Source: Pirellula staleyi DSM 6068 (lineage in GTDB: Bacteria; Planctomycetota; Planctomycetia; Pirellulales; Pirellulaceae). Taken from it: a stretch of 64,000 bases of DNA. A model generated the notes under the pieces. That model did no database searches. It saw only the letters and a list, made by a program, of their open reading frames with translations, and was not told where the DNA came from. Below are positions 1 through 8,891 of the stretch, piece after piece. Both the position numbers and the translations under genes were made by a program. How positions within the stretch are numbered: position 1 is the first letter of the stretch; every line of letters starts with the position of its first letter. The stretch lies in assembly GCA_945875845.1 (NCBI GenBank), contig CAMCMB010000005.1, forward strand, positions 62,001 through 126,000, written 5' to 3'.

Positions 1-980
1 TTCAGAGCATCGTTGACTATGGAAACCAAGAGCGCAAATTCGACATGGTGCAGTGGGCTTTTAGCTTGAAAACAGAGAACATTTGGGCCGGCGTGATTGG
101 AGGCTGTTTCCTTTGCCTGGCAACGCACGGCACCGATCAGATGATGGTCCAGCGTTATCTTTGTTCTCGGAACGAAGGGCAAGCGAGACTTGCTCTCGGT
201 TTGAGTGGACCGTTTATCTTTTTGCAGTTTGCACTTTTTTTGTTCGTAGGAGTAGGGCTTGCCGCCTACTACGCAAATGGTCTAACGAAACCGGCAGAGG
301 TAAACGATCAAGTTTTTGCTTTGTTCATTGTCCAAGATATGCCGATTGGGATCTGCGGTATCACTTTGGCGGCCGTCTTTAGCGTGGCTATGTCGACGTT
401 GTCTAGTTCGTTGAGCGGTAGCGCCTCCGCCATCGTCAACGACTTCATCAAGCCCGCGAAAGAGCGTCGACTCCAGGAACTTGGGCAACCAACCCAAGGA
501 GACGCGATCGATGCGAGCTTGACGCGGGCCAGTCAATCGTGGACGGCGATTTTTGGTGTGCTCCAGATCGGAGTTGCCATCGTAGTTGCTTGGTCCCCCG
601 CGTTCCAAAGTGACTCTATCGTGAGGCAAGTGATTACGGTGGCCGGTTTCGCTTCGGGATTAGTTCTGGGAGTCTTTATGTTGGGGCAGTCCAAACGCGA
701 CTTCGCGCAGGCTTCTCTCTTAATTGGAATGTTGTTCGGGTTTGGTATCACGGCCTTACTGGTGTTAGTGCCAACTCCCTGGGCATTGAGACAAATTGGA
801 ATTTCGGTAGCCGAGAGTTATTCCTGGCAAATTCATGGTTGGTGGGCAGCGGTGGTCGCAAGTCTATCAACTTGTACGATAGCATGGGTGGTCGATATTG
901 CTTTTCCACAGGCAAAGCCGCATCCTACGCACACTGGCTCAACCGAGAGAACACGAAATAGAAAGCACAAAAAACAATGA
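1..980 (+). CDS. Sodium:solute symporter (SSS family), 3' part
   Basis: C-terminal part of a Na+-coupled inner-membrane solute transporter of the SSS family (TC 2.A.21). The frame is open from base 3 through the window edge, so the gene begins outside the window; the first ATG (45) is internal. The visible 325 codons hold several hydrophobic segments and the GTDQMMVQRYL stretch, which resembles the conserved cytoplasmic motif of SSS proteins, followed by GLSG and a long hydrophobic helix. The tail is basic (RTRNRKHKKQ). The stop overlaps the start of the next sulfatase gene (ATGA), so the two are co-transcribed. Substrate cannot be read from the sequence; the coupling to two sulfatases suggests a sugar or other desulfated product (inference). 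Confidence 0.85.
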   Translation, partial: QSIVDYGNQERKFDMVQWAFSLKTENIWAGVIGGCFLCLATHGTDQMMVQRYLCSRNEGQARLALGLSGPFIFLQFALFLFVGVGLAAYYANGLTKPAEVNDQVFALFIVQDMPIGICGITLAAVFSVAMSTLSSSLSGSASAIVNDFIKPAKERRLQELGQPTQGDAIDASLTRASQSWTAIFGVLQIGVAIVVAWSPAFQSDSIVRQVITVAGFASGLVLGVFMLGQSKRDFAQASLLIGMLFGFGITALLVLVPTPWALRQIGISVAESYSWQIHGWWAAVVASLSTCTIAWVVDIAFPQAKPHPTHTGSTERTRNRKHKKQ

Positions 981-2527
981 TACGATTCGCTCATGGACTT
1001 TGTCTTGTCGCAATGGCTCTCATGCTCCTCGTGGCTCCGAGTTTGCTAGCCGGCGATAAGCGCCCGAATATACTGTTCATCCTCGTCGATGATCAGTCGC
1101 CATTCGACCTCAAGGTTTACAACCCACAATCCATCTTGGAGACACCCAACATCGATCGACTTGCCCGTGCCGGTATGGTATTGGATGGCGCGTACCATAT
1201 GGGTGCCTTTGTGGGGGCTGTTTGTACGCCTTCTAGACACATGATCATGTCTGGACGGACGGTTTGGCATTTGCCGATCGGGCCTGGAGCCAAAGATCAT
1301 TGCCCCCCCAACCTTGAGTTGAACACCATCCCGGCCGTTTTCAATCGGGCCGGCTACGCAACCATGCGAACTTGCAAGCTTGGAAATAGTTACGAAGCTG
1401 CCAACAAGCAATTCACCGTCCGTCGCGACGCAGTGATGCGTGGTGGAACCGATGAAACCGGCAGCGCTTGGCATGCACAGCAAGTGCTCGACTACCTCGG
1501 TGAACGAGAGACGGCCAAGGACACCAAGCCCTTCCTTATCTACTTTGGCTTCTCGCACCCGCACGATACTCGCGATGGTAAGCCGGAACTGCTTCAGAAG
1601 TATGGGGCCGTTAATCACACCGATCCTAAAAACCCGCCGCCGGCGAATTCAAAACAACCTCGACTTCCGTCCAACTATCTGCCGGAACATCCGTTTCCGC
1701 ACGGCAACCCAGGCCTTCGGGATGAGGTCGCGGTCAGCGGTGTATGGGAGCGTCGCGACGAACGTACGATTCGCAACGAGCTTGGACGCGAGTTCGCGTG
1801 TAGCGAGAACATCGATATTCAGATCGGACGCGTACTCGATCGATTGAAAGCCATGGGGGAATTGGAAAACACCTATATCTTTTACACGGCCGATCATGGC
1901 ATGGCGATTGGAAGACATGGTTTGCAAGGGAAGCAAAATCTTTACGAGCATTCTTGGCGCGTACCGTTCATCGTCCAAGGACCAGGCATCAAGCCGGGTT
2001 CACGCGTCGAGGGAAACATCTACTTGCTCGACTTGCTCGCAACGTTTTGCGATTTGACGGGCGTTGCCGCTCCGGAATCCAACGAAGGAATGAGCTTTAA
2101 GCCCGTTCTGAAGGGCGAAAAGACGGCGCTTCGCGACGTTTTATATGGTGTTTATAACGGCGGCACGAAACCCGGTATGCGATGTGTGAAGCAGGGCGAT
2201 TGGAAGCTTGTGAAGTTTGATGTCCTCGACGGGTCGGTGCGCAAAACCCAGCTATTCAATCTTCGCAACAACCCCAATGAGTTTCTGGTAGAACATCATG
2301 ACCCGCGCGTGATGGCAATGTCTGATATCAAACCTACCCAAGATCAATTGAATTTGGCCGACGATCCTCGCTATGCGGAAAAATTAAAGGAGATGGAAGG
2401 ATTGTTGTTGGCCGAAATGCGCCGATTAGACGATCCATGGCGACTCTGGAACCAGCCCGATGATCGTCTCGAGCCGCCGGTGGAAATCCAACCCAAGCGA
2501 AAACCCAAAGCCAACGAAAGCAAGTAG
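977..2527 (+). CDS. Exported sulfatase
   Basis: Hydrolyses sulfate esters, probably outside the cytoplasm. Residues 1-26 form a signal peptide ending LLAGDK. The type I sulfatase core follows: metal-binding LVDDQ at about 37-40, then C-T-P-S-R with the Cys near residue 85, which matches the C-x-P/A-x-R signature whose Cys is oxidised to formylglycine. A second metal and active-site block, ADHGMAIGRHG, is near 306. Length (516 aa) is normal for the family. The start overlaps the symporter stop by four bases and the next sulfatase begins 4 bases after this stop, so the three form one transcription unit. The sequence does not reveal the substrate. The maturase is not in the window. Confidence 0.93.
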   Translation: MIRFAHGLCLVAMALMLLVAPSLLAGDKRPNILFILVDDQSPFDLKVYNPQSILETPNIDRLARAGMVLDGAYHMGAFVGAVCTPSRHMIMSGRTVWHLPIGPGAKDHCPPNLELNTIPAVFNRAGYATMRTCKLGNSYEAANKQFTVRRDAVMRGGTDETGSAWHAQQVLDYLGERETAKDTKPFLIYFGFSHPHDTRDGKPELLQKYGAVNHTDPKNPPPANSKQPRLPSNYLPEHPFPHGNPGLRDEVAVSGVWERRDERTIRNELGREFACSENIDIQIGRVLDRLKAMGELENTYIFYTADHGMAIGRHGLQGKQNLYEHSWRVPFIVQGPGIKPGSRVEGNIYLLDLLATFCDLTGVAAPESNEGMSFKPVLKGEKTALRDVLYGVYNGGTKPGMRCVKQGDWKLVKFDVLDGSVRKTQLFNLRNNPNEFLVEHHDPRVMAMSDIKPTQDQLNLADDPRYAEKLKEMEGLLLAEMRRLDDPWRLWNQPDDRLEPPVEIQPKRKPKANESK

Positions 2528-2531
2528 TCCC

Positions 2532-3974
2532 ATGAAATTTCTCAACTGTCTGTTCATCGTCTTGGTGCTCTGCGTTTCGGTCTCGAAAGCCGCGACGCCC
2601 AACGTGGTCATCATCTTCATTGATGATATGGGCTACGCGGACATCGGGCCGTTTGGAGCCCAAGGCTATGCGACACCCCATCTCGATGCGATGGCAAGGG
2701 CGGGTACCAAGTTTACGAATTTCCACGTACCTCAAGCGGTGTGCTCCGCCTCGCGTGCCGCTTTGCTAACGGGCTGCTACTCCAATCGACTCGGTATTCA
2801 TGGTGCCCTTGGGCCGCAGAGCAAGATTGGGATTGCCGAATCCGAAATGACGCTCGCCGAAATGGTCAAACAGAAAGACTACGCGACGTGCGCGGTAGGC
2901 AAATGGCACCTCGGCCATCACAAACCCTTCCTGCCAACACACAATGGCTTCGATGAATATTTCGGTTTGCCCTACTCGAACGATATGTGGCCACATCATC
3001 CCGAAACCAAAAAAGACAAGAATGGCAAAGGAGGCTTCCCCGATTTGCCCCTGATCGAAGGGGACGAGATTATTGACGCCGACGTCACACCCGAGGACCA
3101 GACTCTGCTGACCACCCGCTACACCGAGTTTGCGGTCAACTTCATCGACCGGAATAAAGATAAACCTTTCTTGCTATACCTTGCTCACAGCATGTGCCAT
3201 GTCCCACTTTATGTAAGTGACAAGTTCAAGGGCAAAACCGAACGAGGGCTCTTCGGCGATGTGATCGCCGAGATCGACTGGTCTGTCGGGGAAGTCATGA
3301 GTTCACTCAAACGCAACGGCGTGCTGGAAAACACTCTCGTCATCTTCACATCGGATAACGGGCCTTGGTTGAGCTATGGCGATCACGCTGGCTCTGCTGG
3401 CCCGCTGCGTGAGGGCAAAGGGACAGCCTGGGAAGGGGGCGTTCGCGTTCCGTGTCTGATGCAGTGGCCGGGGCAAATTCGCGCGGGTGCAACCGACGAC
3501 CGAATATGCATGACGATCGATCTCTTTCCAACGATCGCCAGCTTGATCGGCGCCAAGCTACCGGAGCATCAGATCGACGGCCTCAATGTCTGGCCTATGA
3601 TTAGCAACCAGCCGGAGGCCAAGAACCCGCATGAGTTCTACGCGTTTTACTACGAGCAAAATCAATTGCAATCGCTCGTCAGCGGTGACGGCCAGTGGAA
3701 GCTTCAATTCCCTCACACCTATCGAAGTATGAAGGATCAGGCAAACGGGAAAGGTGGGATTCCCGGCAAGTACAAGCAGGTGAAAATCTCGGAGCCTGAG
3801 CTCTATCACATGTCGGTGGATGTTGGCGAAAGCATGAACGTTGCGGCCATGAATCCGGAAGTGATGATCCGGCTCAAGTCCTATGCCGATCAAGTACGCA
3901 ATGACCTTGGAGATGCGTTAACGAACCATAAAGGAGAAGGCAACCGAGCACCTGGCATGGTTGAGGTTAAGTAG
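2532..3974 (+). CDS. Exported arylsulfatase-type sulfatase
   Basis: Second sulfatase of the operon, 480 aa from the ATG at 2532; an in-frame ATG at 2460 lies inside the upstream gene and would bury the signal peptide (MKFLNCLFIVLVLCVSVSKA). Metal site VIIFIDDMGYADIG follows the signal peptide. The signature C-S-A-S-R has its Cys near residue 71, followed by AALLTGCYSNRLGIHG, typical of arylsulfatase A-like enzymes. TSDNGPW near residue 273 supplies further metal ligands. The two sulfatases are clearly different in sequence and so probably act on different sulfated glycans or linkages. Four bases separate it from the first sulfatase stop. Confidence 0.93.
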   Translation: MKFLNCLFIVLVLCVSVSKAATPNVVIIFIDDMGYADIGPFGAQGYATPHLDAMARAGTKFTNFHVPQAVCSASRAALLTGCYSNRLGIHGALGPQSKIGIAESEMTLAEMVKQKDYATCAVGKWHLGHHKPFLPTHNGFDEYFGLPYSNDMWPHHPETKKDKNGKGGFPDLPLIEGDEIIDADVTPEDQTLLTTRYTEFAVNFIDRNKDKPFLLYLAHSMCHVPLYVSDKFKGKTERGLFGDVIAEIDWSVGEVMSSLKRNGVLENTLVIFTSDNGPWLSYGDHAGSAGPLREGKGTAWEGGVRVPCLMQWPGQIRAGATDDRICMTIDLFPTIASLIGAKLPEHQIDGLNVWPMISNQPEAKNPHEFYAFYYEQNQLQSLVSGDGQWKLQFPHTYRSMKDQANGKGGIPGKYKQVKISEPELYHMSVDVGESMNVAAMNPEVMIRLKSYADQVRNDLGDALTNHKGEGNRAPGMVEVK

Positions 3975-4031
3975 TCGTGGGTCGATGCTAGTGGCAAGTA
4001 TGTTTCATTTTTGTGAAGGGGGAAAAAAACC

Positions 4032-4328
4032 ATGAAAGTCGATGTGGTCGCGCACATTCATGCCAAGTCAGGCATGGAAAACGCTTTACAAAGTGTGCTG
4101 GAGAGTTTTGTCGCCCCTACCCTTAAAGAGGACGGGTGCTTGCGATATGACTTGTTTGTCGACTTGGATGATCCAAGTAAGTTCACTTTCATTGAGGAAT
4201 GGGCAAGTCGGGAAGCGCTCAATACGCATGGAAAATCCGACCATATTGCGGCAGGCAGAGCCAAGTTTCCCGAGTTACTCGCCCAGCCTCCATGGGTTCA
4301 GGTGCTTGTGCGAGCTAGTAGGAACTAG
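4032..4328 (+). CDS. ABM-domain (quinol monooxygenase-like) protein
   Basis: Small 98-residue ferredoxin-like protein of the antibiotic biosynthesis monooxygenase (ABM / YgiN-like) fold. Supporting pattern: VVAHIHAKSGMENALQSVL at the N-terminus, KEDGCLRYDLFVDLDDPSKFTFIEEW in the middle and a HGKSDH segment before the last helix, all in the family order. Such proteins are dimeric; some oxidise quinols or small aromatics and some degrade haem, so the substrate is open. A purine-rich GAAGGGGG lies 6-13 bases before the ATG. It follows the sulfatases by 57 bases on the same strand and may be the last gene of that operon. Another reading frame across the same bases is a shadow. Confidence 0.85.
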   Translation: MKVDVVAHIHAKSGMENALQSVLESFVAPTLKEDGCLRYDLFVDLDDPSKFTFIEEWASREALNTHGKSDHIAAGRAKFPELLAQPPWVQVLVRASRN

Positions 4329-4420
4329 CTAGCTGTAACCAAAGAAAGCCGGTGACAACCAACGCCGGGTCAGTAGTCAGTAGTCAGTGAGCAGTGGTGA
4401 GTGGTGAGTGGGCACCTGCC
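4329..4420. repeat. Short degenerate GTCAGTA/GTGAGTG microrepeat
   Basis: Between the ABM gene and the first hairpin array, bases 4369-4411 are a run of imperfect 7-8 base units (gtcagta, gtcagtga, gtggtgag). No gene or hairpin is seen in the rest of this stretch. Confidence 0.6.
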
Positions 4421-4840
4421 CCCAACGACCGCAAGCGCAGCGAGCGGTTTCTGCCCCAACGACCTTGTGTCGTTGGACAGCAAGTCTGGTCAGCTAAACC
4501 CGAGTCCCACCGCGCAGCGGTCCCGGCCCCCATGTGCTTGCCACATGGGTGAGGAAAGTTTCCCTCGGCCCCGCGACGTTAGAAACTTCAGCGACCCATG
4601 ACACAAGGTCATGAGGGGCAAAACCAGCCTGCTCCGCGGCTGGCTGAGTGGTGCTGTTTACGTTCAACGCAAGCGCATCCCCGCCCGCATCCTCAAACGC
4701 AAGCGCAGCGAGCGGTCCCTGCCCCAACGACCTTGTGTCGTTGGTCAGCAAGCTAAACCCGAGTTCAACCGCGCAGCGGTCCCGGCCCCCATGTGCTTGC
4801 CACATGGGTGAGGAAAGTTTCCTCGTGCCTAGTTGAAAAC
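4421..4840 (+). repeat. Hairpin repeat array A1, upstream of the RAYT-like gene
   Basis: Two tandem copies of a composite unit about 270 bases long. Each holds hairpin H1 (stem CCAACGAC / GTCGTTGG, loop CTTGT; 4456-4476 and 4724-4744) and hairpin H2 (stem CCCATGTG / CACATGGG, loop CTTGC; 4529-4549 and 4788-4808). H2 is followed by a small palindrome GAGGAAA-g-TTTCCTC. One copy of hairpin H3 (CATGAC / GTCATG, loop ACAAG, i.e. CTTGT on the other strand) is at 4598-4614. Linkers such as CGCAAGCGCAGCGAGCG and CCGCGCAGCGG are also shared. All reading frames through this array are repeat-derived and none is called as a gene. Confidence 0.9.
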
Positions 4841-4909
4841 GAGTCGACGAGATGAAATAATTTCCAGGAGAAGCATTTCCGCATCAACGTGACATTTGGA
4901 ATTTAAATC

Positions 4910-5701
4910 ATGGTTCGATACGATCCCACTTGCTTACAGCCCGCGTACGAGTGCAGGTACAGTTGGACCGGTTGGCCATCAGAGTCCCTCTTTCCACCTA
5001 TCTCCAATAATCGTTGGCTGAATCTTGAACAAATGTGGGAGTTAGACGGACTTCGCGTTCTGGAAAAGCATTCGGATCCGAAATATGTACAAATTTTGTT
5101 TAGCTCAAAGCCAAGCGTTTCACCCGTCTTTCTCGCGTCTCGTGCAAAAGGTCGAATCGACCATGCGCTTCGAACAGCAGGGACTGCGTGCCAATTCAAT
5201 CGCAAAGTAGCGCTGCGAGCCATCGGGCACAATTCAGCAAGAGCGGTTACTGAATACATTGACACACAAGTTGCCAAGGAGGGATTCGTCGACAAAGAAT
5301 TTGTTTATTCAATTGAGCCATACACAACTGTATTTGAGACGATCGATCCGAATCAAGCGATAACTGTGAATCGGGGCCGTTATTGGTATCATCTCCATTT
5401 AGTACTCGTGCATGAGGAACGGTACAGATTGAGAGCGACGCATTTGTATTCCTCCGTCTATAAAAGTTGTTTGCAAGTTGCGCAGAGGAACGGGTATCAA
5501 TTGAGCGCGATATCGGTAATGCCGGACCACTTACATTTGGGGGTGATAGGAGCCATCGACCATAGCCCTGAAACAATTGCGATCGAGTTCATGAATGGTG
5601 TCGTTGATTCGCTAGGTGGAATTGGGTTGTACCGAAACGGTTACTATGTAGCAACCTCAGGAGCCTATGGCATGAATGCAATCCGAATACGCAACGACTA
5701 A
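4910..5701 (+). CDS. RAYT-like HUH (Y1/IS200-type) transposase relative
   Basis: A 263-residue protein whose C-terminal half matches the Y1 transposase / REP-associated tyrosine transposase fold: YWYHLHLVLVHEERYRL (first strand, about 162-178), then ISVMPDHLHLGVIG with the H-L-H metal-binding HUH motif (about 203-216), and a final GYYVATSG block (about 242-249). Such proteins cut single-stranded DNA at hairpins. The first 130 residues are an extension I do not recognise. The usual C-terminal catalytic Tyr (a Y-I-x-x-Q type helix) is not seen; the protein ends AIRIRND, so it may be inactive or truncated. Hairpin arrays flank it on both sides, the arrangement known for RAYT genes and REP elements. 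No clear ribosome binding site precedes the ATG. Confidence 0.7.
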   Translation: MVRYDPTCLQPAYECRYSWTGWPSESLFPPISNNRWLNLEQMWELDGLRVLEKHSDPKYVQILFSSKPSVSPVFLASRAKGRIDHALRTAGTACQFNRKVALRAIGHNSARAVTEYIDTQVAKEGFVDKEFVYSIEPYTTVFETIDPNQAITVNRGRYWYHLHLVLVHEERYRLRATHLYSSVYKSCLQVAQRNGYQLSAISVMPDHLHLGVIGAIDHSPETIAIEFMNGVVDSLGGIGLYRNGYYVATSGAYGMNAIRIRND

Positions 5702-5733
5702 CGAAACTGTTAGCCATCTGCAACCAACTGCCC

Positions 5734-6700
5734 GCATCCTCAAACGCAAGCGCAGCGAGCGATCCCTGCCCCAACGACCTTGTGTCGTTGGACAGCAAGT
5801 TTGGTCCGCTAAACCCGAGTCCCACCGCGAAGCGGTCCCGGCCCCCATGTGCTTGCCACATGGGTGAGGAAAGTTTCCTCGACCCCGCGACGTTCGAAAC
5901 TTCAGCGACCCATGACACAAGGTCATGAGGGGGCTCAAACCGCCTCACGGCGATTGATTGCTAGCCGACCAAACTTTGCTTCTCATGACACAAGGTCATG
6001 AGGGGCAAAACCAGCCTGCTTCGCGGCTGGCTCAGTGGTGCTGTTTACATCAAACGCAAGCGCAGCGAGCGGTCCCTGCCCCAACGACCTTGTGTCGTTG
6101 GACAGCAAGTTTGGTCCGCTAAACCAAGCCAAACCGCGAAGCGGTCCCGGCCCCCATGTGCTTGCCACATGGGTGAGGAAAGTTTCCTCGACCCCGCGAC
6201 GTTCGAAACTTCAGCGACCCATGACACAAGGTCATGAGGGGGCTCAAACCGCCTCACGGCGATTGATTGTTAGCCGACCAAACTTTGCTTCTTATGACAC
6301 AAGGTCATGAGGGGCAAAACAAGCCTGCTTCGCGGTTGGCTCAGTGGTGCTGTTTACATCAAACGCAAGCGCAGCGAGCGGTCCCTGCCCCAACCAACGC
6401 AAGCGCAGCGAGGCGGTCCCTGCCCCAACGACCTTGTGTCGTTGGACAGCAAGTCTGGTCAGCTAAACCCGAGTCCCACCGCGCAGCGGTCCCGGCCCCC
6501 ATGTGCTTGCCACATGGGTGAGGAAAGTTTCCCTCGGCCCCGCGACGTTAGAAATTTCAGCAACCCACGACACAAGGCCCGTGAGGGGGCTCAAACCCGC
6601 CTGGCGGCGATTGATTGTTAGCCGACCAAACTTTGCTTCTCATGACACAAGGTCATGAGGGGTCAAAATCAGCCTGCTTCGCGGCTGGCTCAGTGGTGAG
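5734..6700 (+). repeat. Hairpin repeat array A2, downstream of the RAYT-like gene
   Basis: Three further composite units, spaced about 310 and 344 bases. H1 (stem CCAACGAC, loop CTTGT) is at 5771-5791, 6081-6101 and 6425-6445. H2 (stem CCCATGTG, loop CTTGC) is at 5844-5864, 6153-6173 and 6498-6518. H3 (stem CATGAC, loop ACAAG) is at 5911-5927, 5984-6000, 6220-6236, 6293-6309 and 6641-6657, with a variant at 6566-6583. Linkers include CCAGCC-tgcttcgc-GGCTGG and ACCGCctcacGGCG hairpins. The array fills the space between the RAYT-like gene and the pilin operon end; no other gene is visible in it. Confidence 0.9.
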
Positions 6701-6712
6701 GGAGCATGCAAT

Positions 6713-6732
6713 AATTCAATTCAATTCAATTT
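6713..6732. repeat. AATTC pentanucleotide run at the pilin operon 3' end
   Basis: Four consecutive 5-base units (aattc x3, then aattt) overlap the last codons and stop of the GspJ/PilW-like gene. This marks the junction between the operon and array A2. Confidence 0.6.
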
Positions 6733-8889
6733 ATGCACGACAGAAATCTGCTGCAACGTTCCCGCCGTGTAATCCTGCACTCGCACCGAGACTTGAATCG
6801 ATGGAAGCTTGTAAGGTATCGGAGGACTTGTCTCCCTCTCGTTGGCGTCGTTCCCGAGTCCATCGGTCCCCAAATCGGCATATTGCGACTGAGGAGATGC
6901 CACCCCGAACCTTCGAAAGCCGTCTCGCCATGCAACATAGGCGGCATCGCCACCCGTCCCCACGAATTCCATCCACTCGCCATCCGACTCGTACGCGTCC
7001 GTAAAGGTATCGAAACAAGGTTGATACACGACCACACCATTGGTCGGCTCAACCATGTAGCAGCCGGACTTCACCATACTCGTTGTTCGCTGAATTCGAT
7101 TGGCAGCATCGAGGTGGACGCAGCTCAGATCCGAGGGCCACAAAGTGACCGGCAAGGCAGGCGTGTTAGCCATCCCCAATTGCTCAACCCCGCCCGCCAA
7201 GCGATGGGGGGCATGAATGATTTTGCGAGGCCAATCCAGGTCGACGTAAGCGCCCGAACTCGAGGTAACTGCCAATCCGTTGATCAACGTCTTTGAAAAA
7301 CCAGGGTCCGATGGCGTCAAGGACAAGTCATCGGTTCCCGGCCAGCCCGACTCGGTCACGTTGTCCACAGTACCGTCGTTGTCATCGTCTATACCCGTCG
7401 CACCCCAGCCCCCATCCGGTCCTGGACTAGCGAGCAAATTCATAGAAAGGTCATAGCCTTTCCAATCAAACGCAACGACATTCGACGCAACAACTTCCTC
7501 AAGCGTGGGGACGACGCTGCTGATCGCGCCTGTCGAAGAGTCGAGCTGAATCTTGGTTCGGAAAAAGCACGACGGGATAAAGCCTCGATCTGCGGGCCGA
7601 ACGTTCAACCCGGGGGACGCTGGGCTCAGCGTTCCGTATGCTTGATTGGTGAGGTTAATGAAATTCCCGGTCGAACCCGCCTCGGAAGTCAAAGCCAGGA
7701 TTGGCATGGACGTCCCCGCTCCAAGCTCAAGGGCAGAGAGCGGGATCGTGTAATGTGCAAATCGATTTTCAGGACGTTGCAGATCTGCCACTGAATTGGT
7801 TTGCAAAGTCAAACTGGTACCGGACACGAATTCATTGGTAATGGGACGAACGCTCAAGTCACAGCGTTGGTACGCAAAGCGCATCATGTACCGATAGGAA
7901 TTCACACTCGAAGCAACCGGTGTCAACGGCTTCATCGTCAATTGAGGATCTCGACCTGCGAATGCGACCGAAGTAACCGCCGTTTCAGCGATGTTCAAAT
8001 CAGGCCGAATCAGTAGAACTCTGCGGCATAGGGCCACTCGATCCGGCATACCATCGGGATCCGGAATCGAATCGCCATTTAGATCGACGCCAGGTGCCAA
8101 ATCCTCAACCGATGTTTCGGGTGGAACGCCGTAGGGCATCAATTCCTGGATGTTGATTGGATAGCGTTTGCTGACGTCCGACGAAGCCGACACATCGCTA
8201 TCTTGCAATGGCCGCATAAACCAAGCGACCTCCCCATACTGGGAAGCGATCGAAACATCGGTCTCCCAAGCCGCATTCCAATTAACCGCAGAAACCGACC
8301 CGGGAGTAATAATTCCATTGTTCAAATTGCTTATCAAGATCAAGGCCATCGGTACCTTGCCTCGAAACCATTCCCCCTCGGGAGCTTTGCAGGTGAACAT
8401 GACAATATCATCAATGTCTCCCCAGCGATTTGCACTTACACGTTGTTCGACCGTGCCGGTCGGCAAGTAGTTGAACAATGTGGCGGACGCATCCGAGAGC
8501 GGTCCATCGTAGTACTTGAAATACCCGTTGGGCGATAATTCGGTTTGCGGATTATTGCTGGTAACCGTACTCCCATCCAGGTCGCTTCGCAGCAACGAAC
8601 TGATCCCTCGCAACTGATCGCTCAGTGTCAACTTCGACCTGCCCGCCGATACCGAATCGCTCAGGGTCTTGAATCCTTGGGCCAAGGCTAGCATCATCAA
8701 TAGAGTCATGGTGGTTGCTATGAGCACCTCGATAATCGTCAAACCGGCGCGTGCTCTCACCTGCACCGATGAGGATCGGCGAACAGAGCAATTGCCCATA
8801 CCCAGCGAGGAAGAAAAGGAGTAAAGCATGACAGGAATTCTTTCGCACACAAAGGTAAATGCAAAACGGGAGCAATCAACCAACGCCAT
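6721..8889 (-). CDS. GspJ/PilW-like pseudopilin, very large
   Basis: Prepilin-like protein of 722 aa; GspJ homologues are about 200 aa. After a leader of about 48 residues, R-A-R-A-G-L-T-I-I-E-V gives the prepilin cleavage site (G/L) with Glu at +5, followed by a hydrophobic helix LIATTMTLLMMLALAQGF and a polar stretch. The rest is a long soluble region with Asp-rich motifs DLNGDSIPDPDG (about 265) and IDDDNDGTVDN (about 495) that resemble calcium-binding loops. The start may be 8830 (MLYSFSSS), which gives a shorter leader; the 8889 ATG sits 2 bases after the upstream stop and fits translational coupling. Last gene of the ten-gene operon. Probably a minor tip pseudopilin (inference). Confidence 0.8.
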   Translation of the reverse strand: MALVDCSRFAFTFVCERIPVMLYSFSSSLGMGNCSVRRSSSVQVRARAGLTIIEVLIATTMTLLMMLALAQGFKTLSDSVSAGRSKLTLSDQLRGISSLLRSDLDGSTVTSNNPQTELSPNGYFKYYDGPLSDASATLFNYLPTGTVEQRVSANRWGDIDDIVMFTCKAPEGEWFRGKVPMALILISNLNNGIITPGSVSAVNWNAAWETDVSIASQYGEVAWFMRPLQDSDVSASSDVSKRYPINIQELMPYGVPPETSVEDLAPGVDLNGDSIPDPDGMPDRVALCRRVLLIRPDLNIAETAVTSVAFAGRDPQLTMKPLTPVASSVNSYRYMMRFAYQRCDLSVRPITNEFVSGTSLTLQTNSVADLQRPENRFAHYTIPLSALELGAGTSMPILALTSEAGSTGNFINLTNQAYGTLSPASPGLNVRPADRGFIPSCFFRTKIQLDSSTGAISSVVPTLEEVVASNVVAFDWKGYDLSMNLLASPGPDGGWGATGIDDDNDGTVDNVTESGWPGTDDLSLTPSDPGFSKTLINGLAVTSSSGAYVDLDWPRKIIHAPHRLAGGVEQLGMANTPALPVTLWPSDLSCVHLDAANRIQRTTSMVKSGCYMVEPTNGVVVYQPCFDTFTDAYESDGEWMEFVGTGGDAAYVAWRDGFRRFGVASPQSQYADLGTDGLGNDANERETSPPIPYKLPSIQVSVRVQDYTAGTLQQISVVHKLN

Positions 8890-8891
8890 CG

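Noticed and set aside
4494-6621. Many open frames of 60-120 codons on both strands
   Set aside because: They translate the hairpin units themselves (RKRSERSLPQRP and similar text recurs) and contain no domain or start signal.
4421-6700. CRISPR array
   Set aside because: The repeats are composite and irregular (268-345 base spacing), the spacers are themselves conserved, and no cas-like gene is present.
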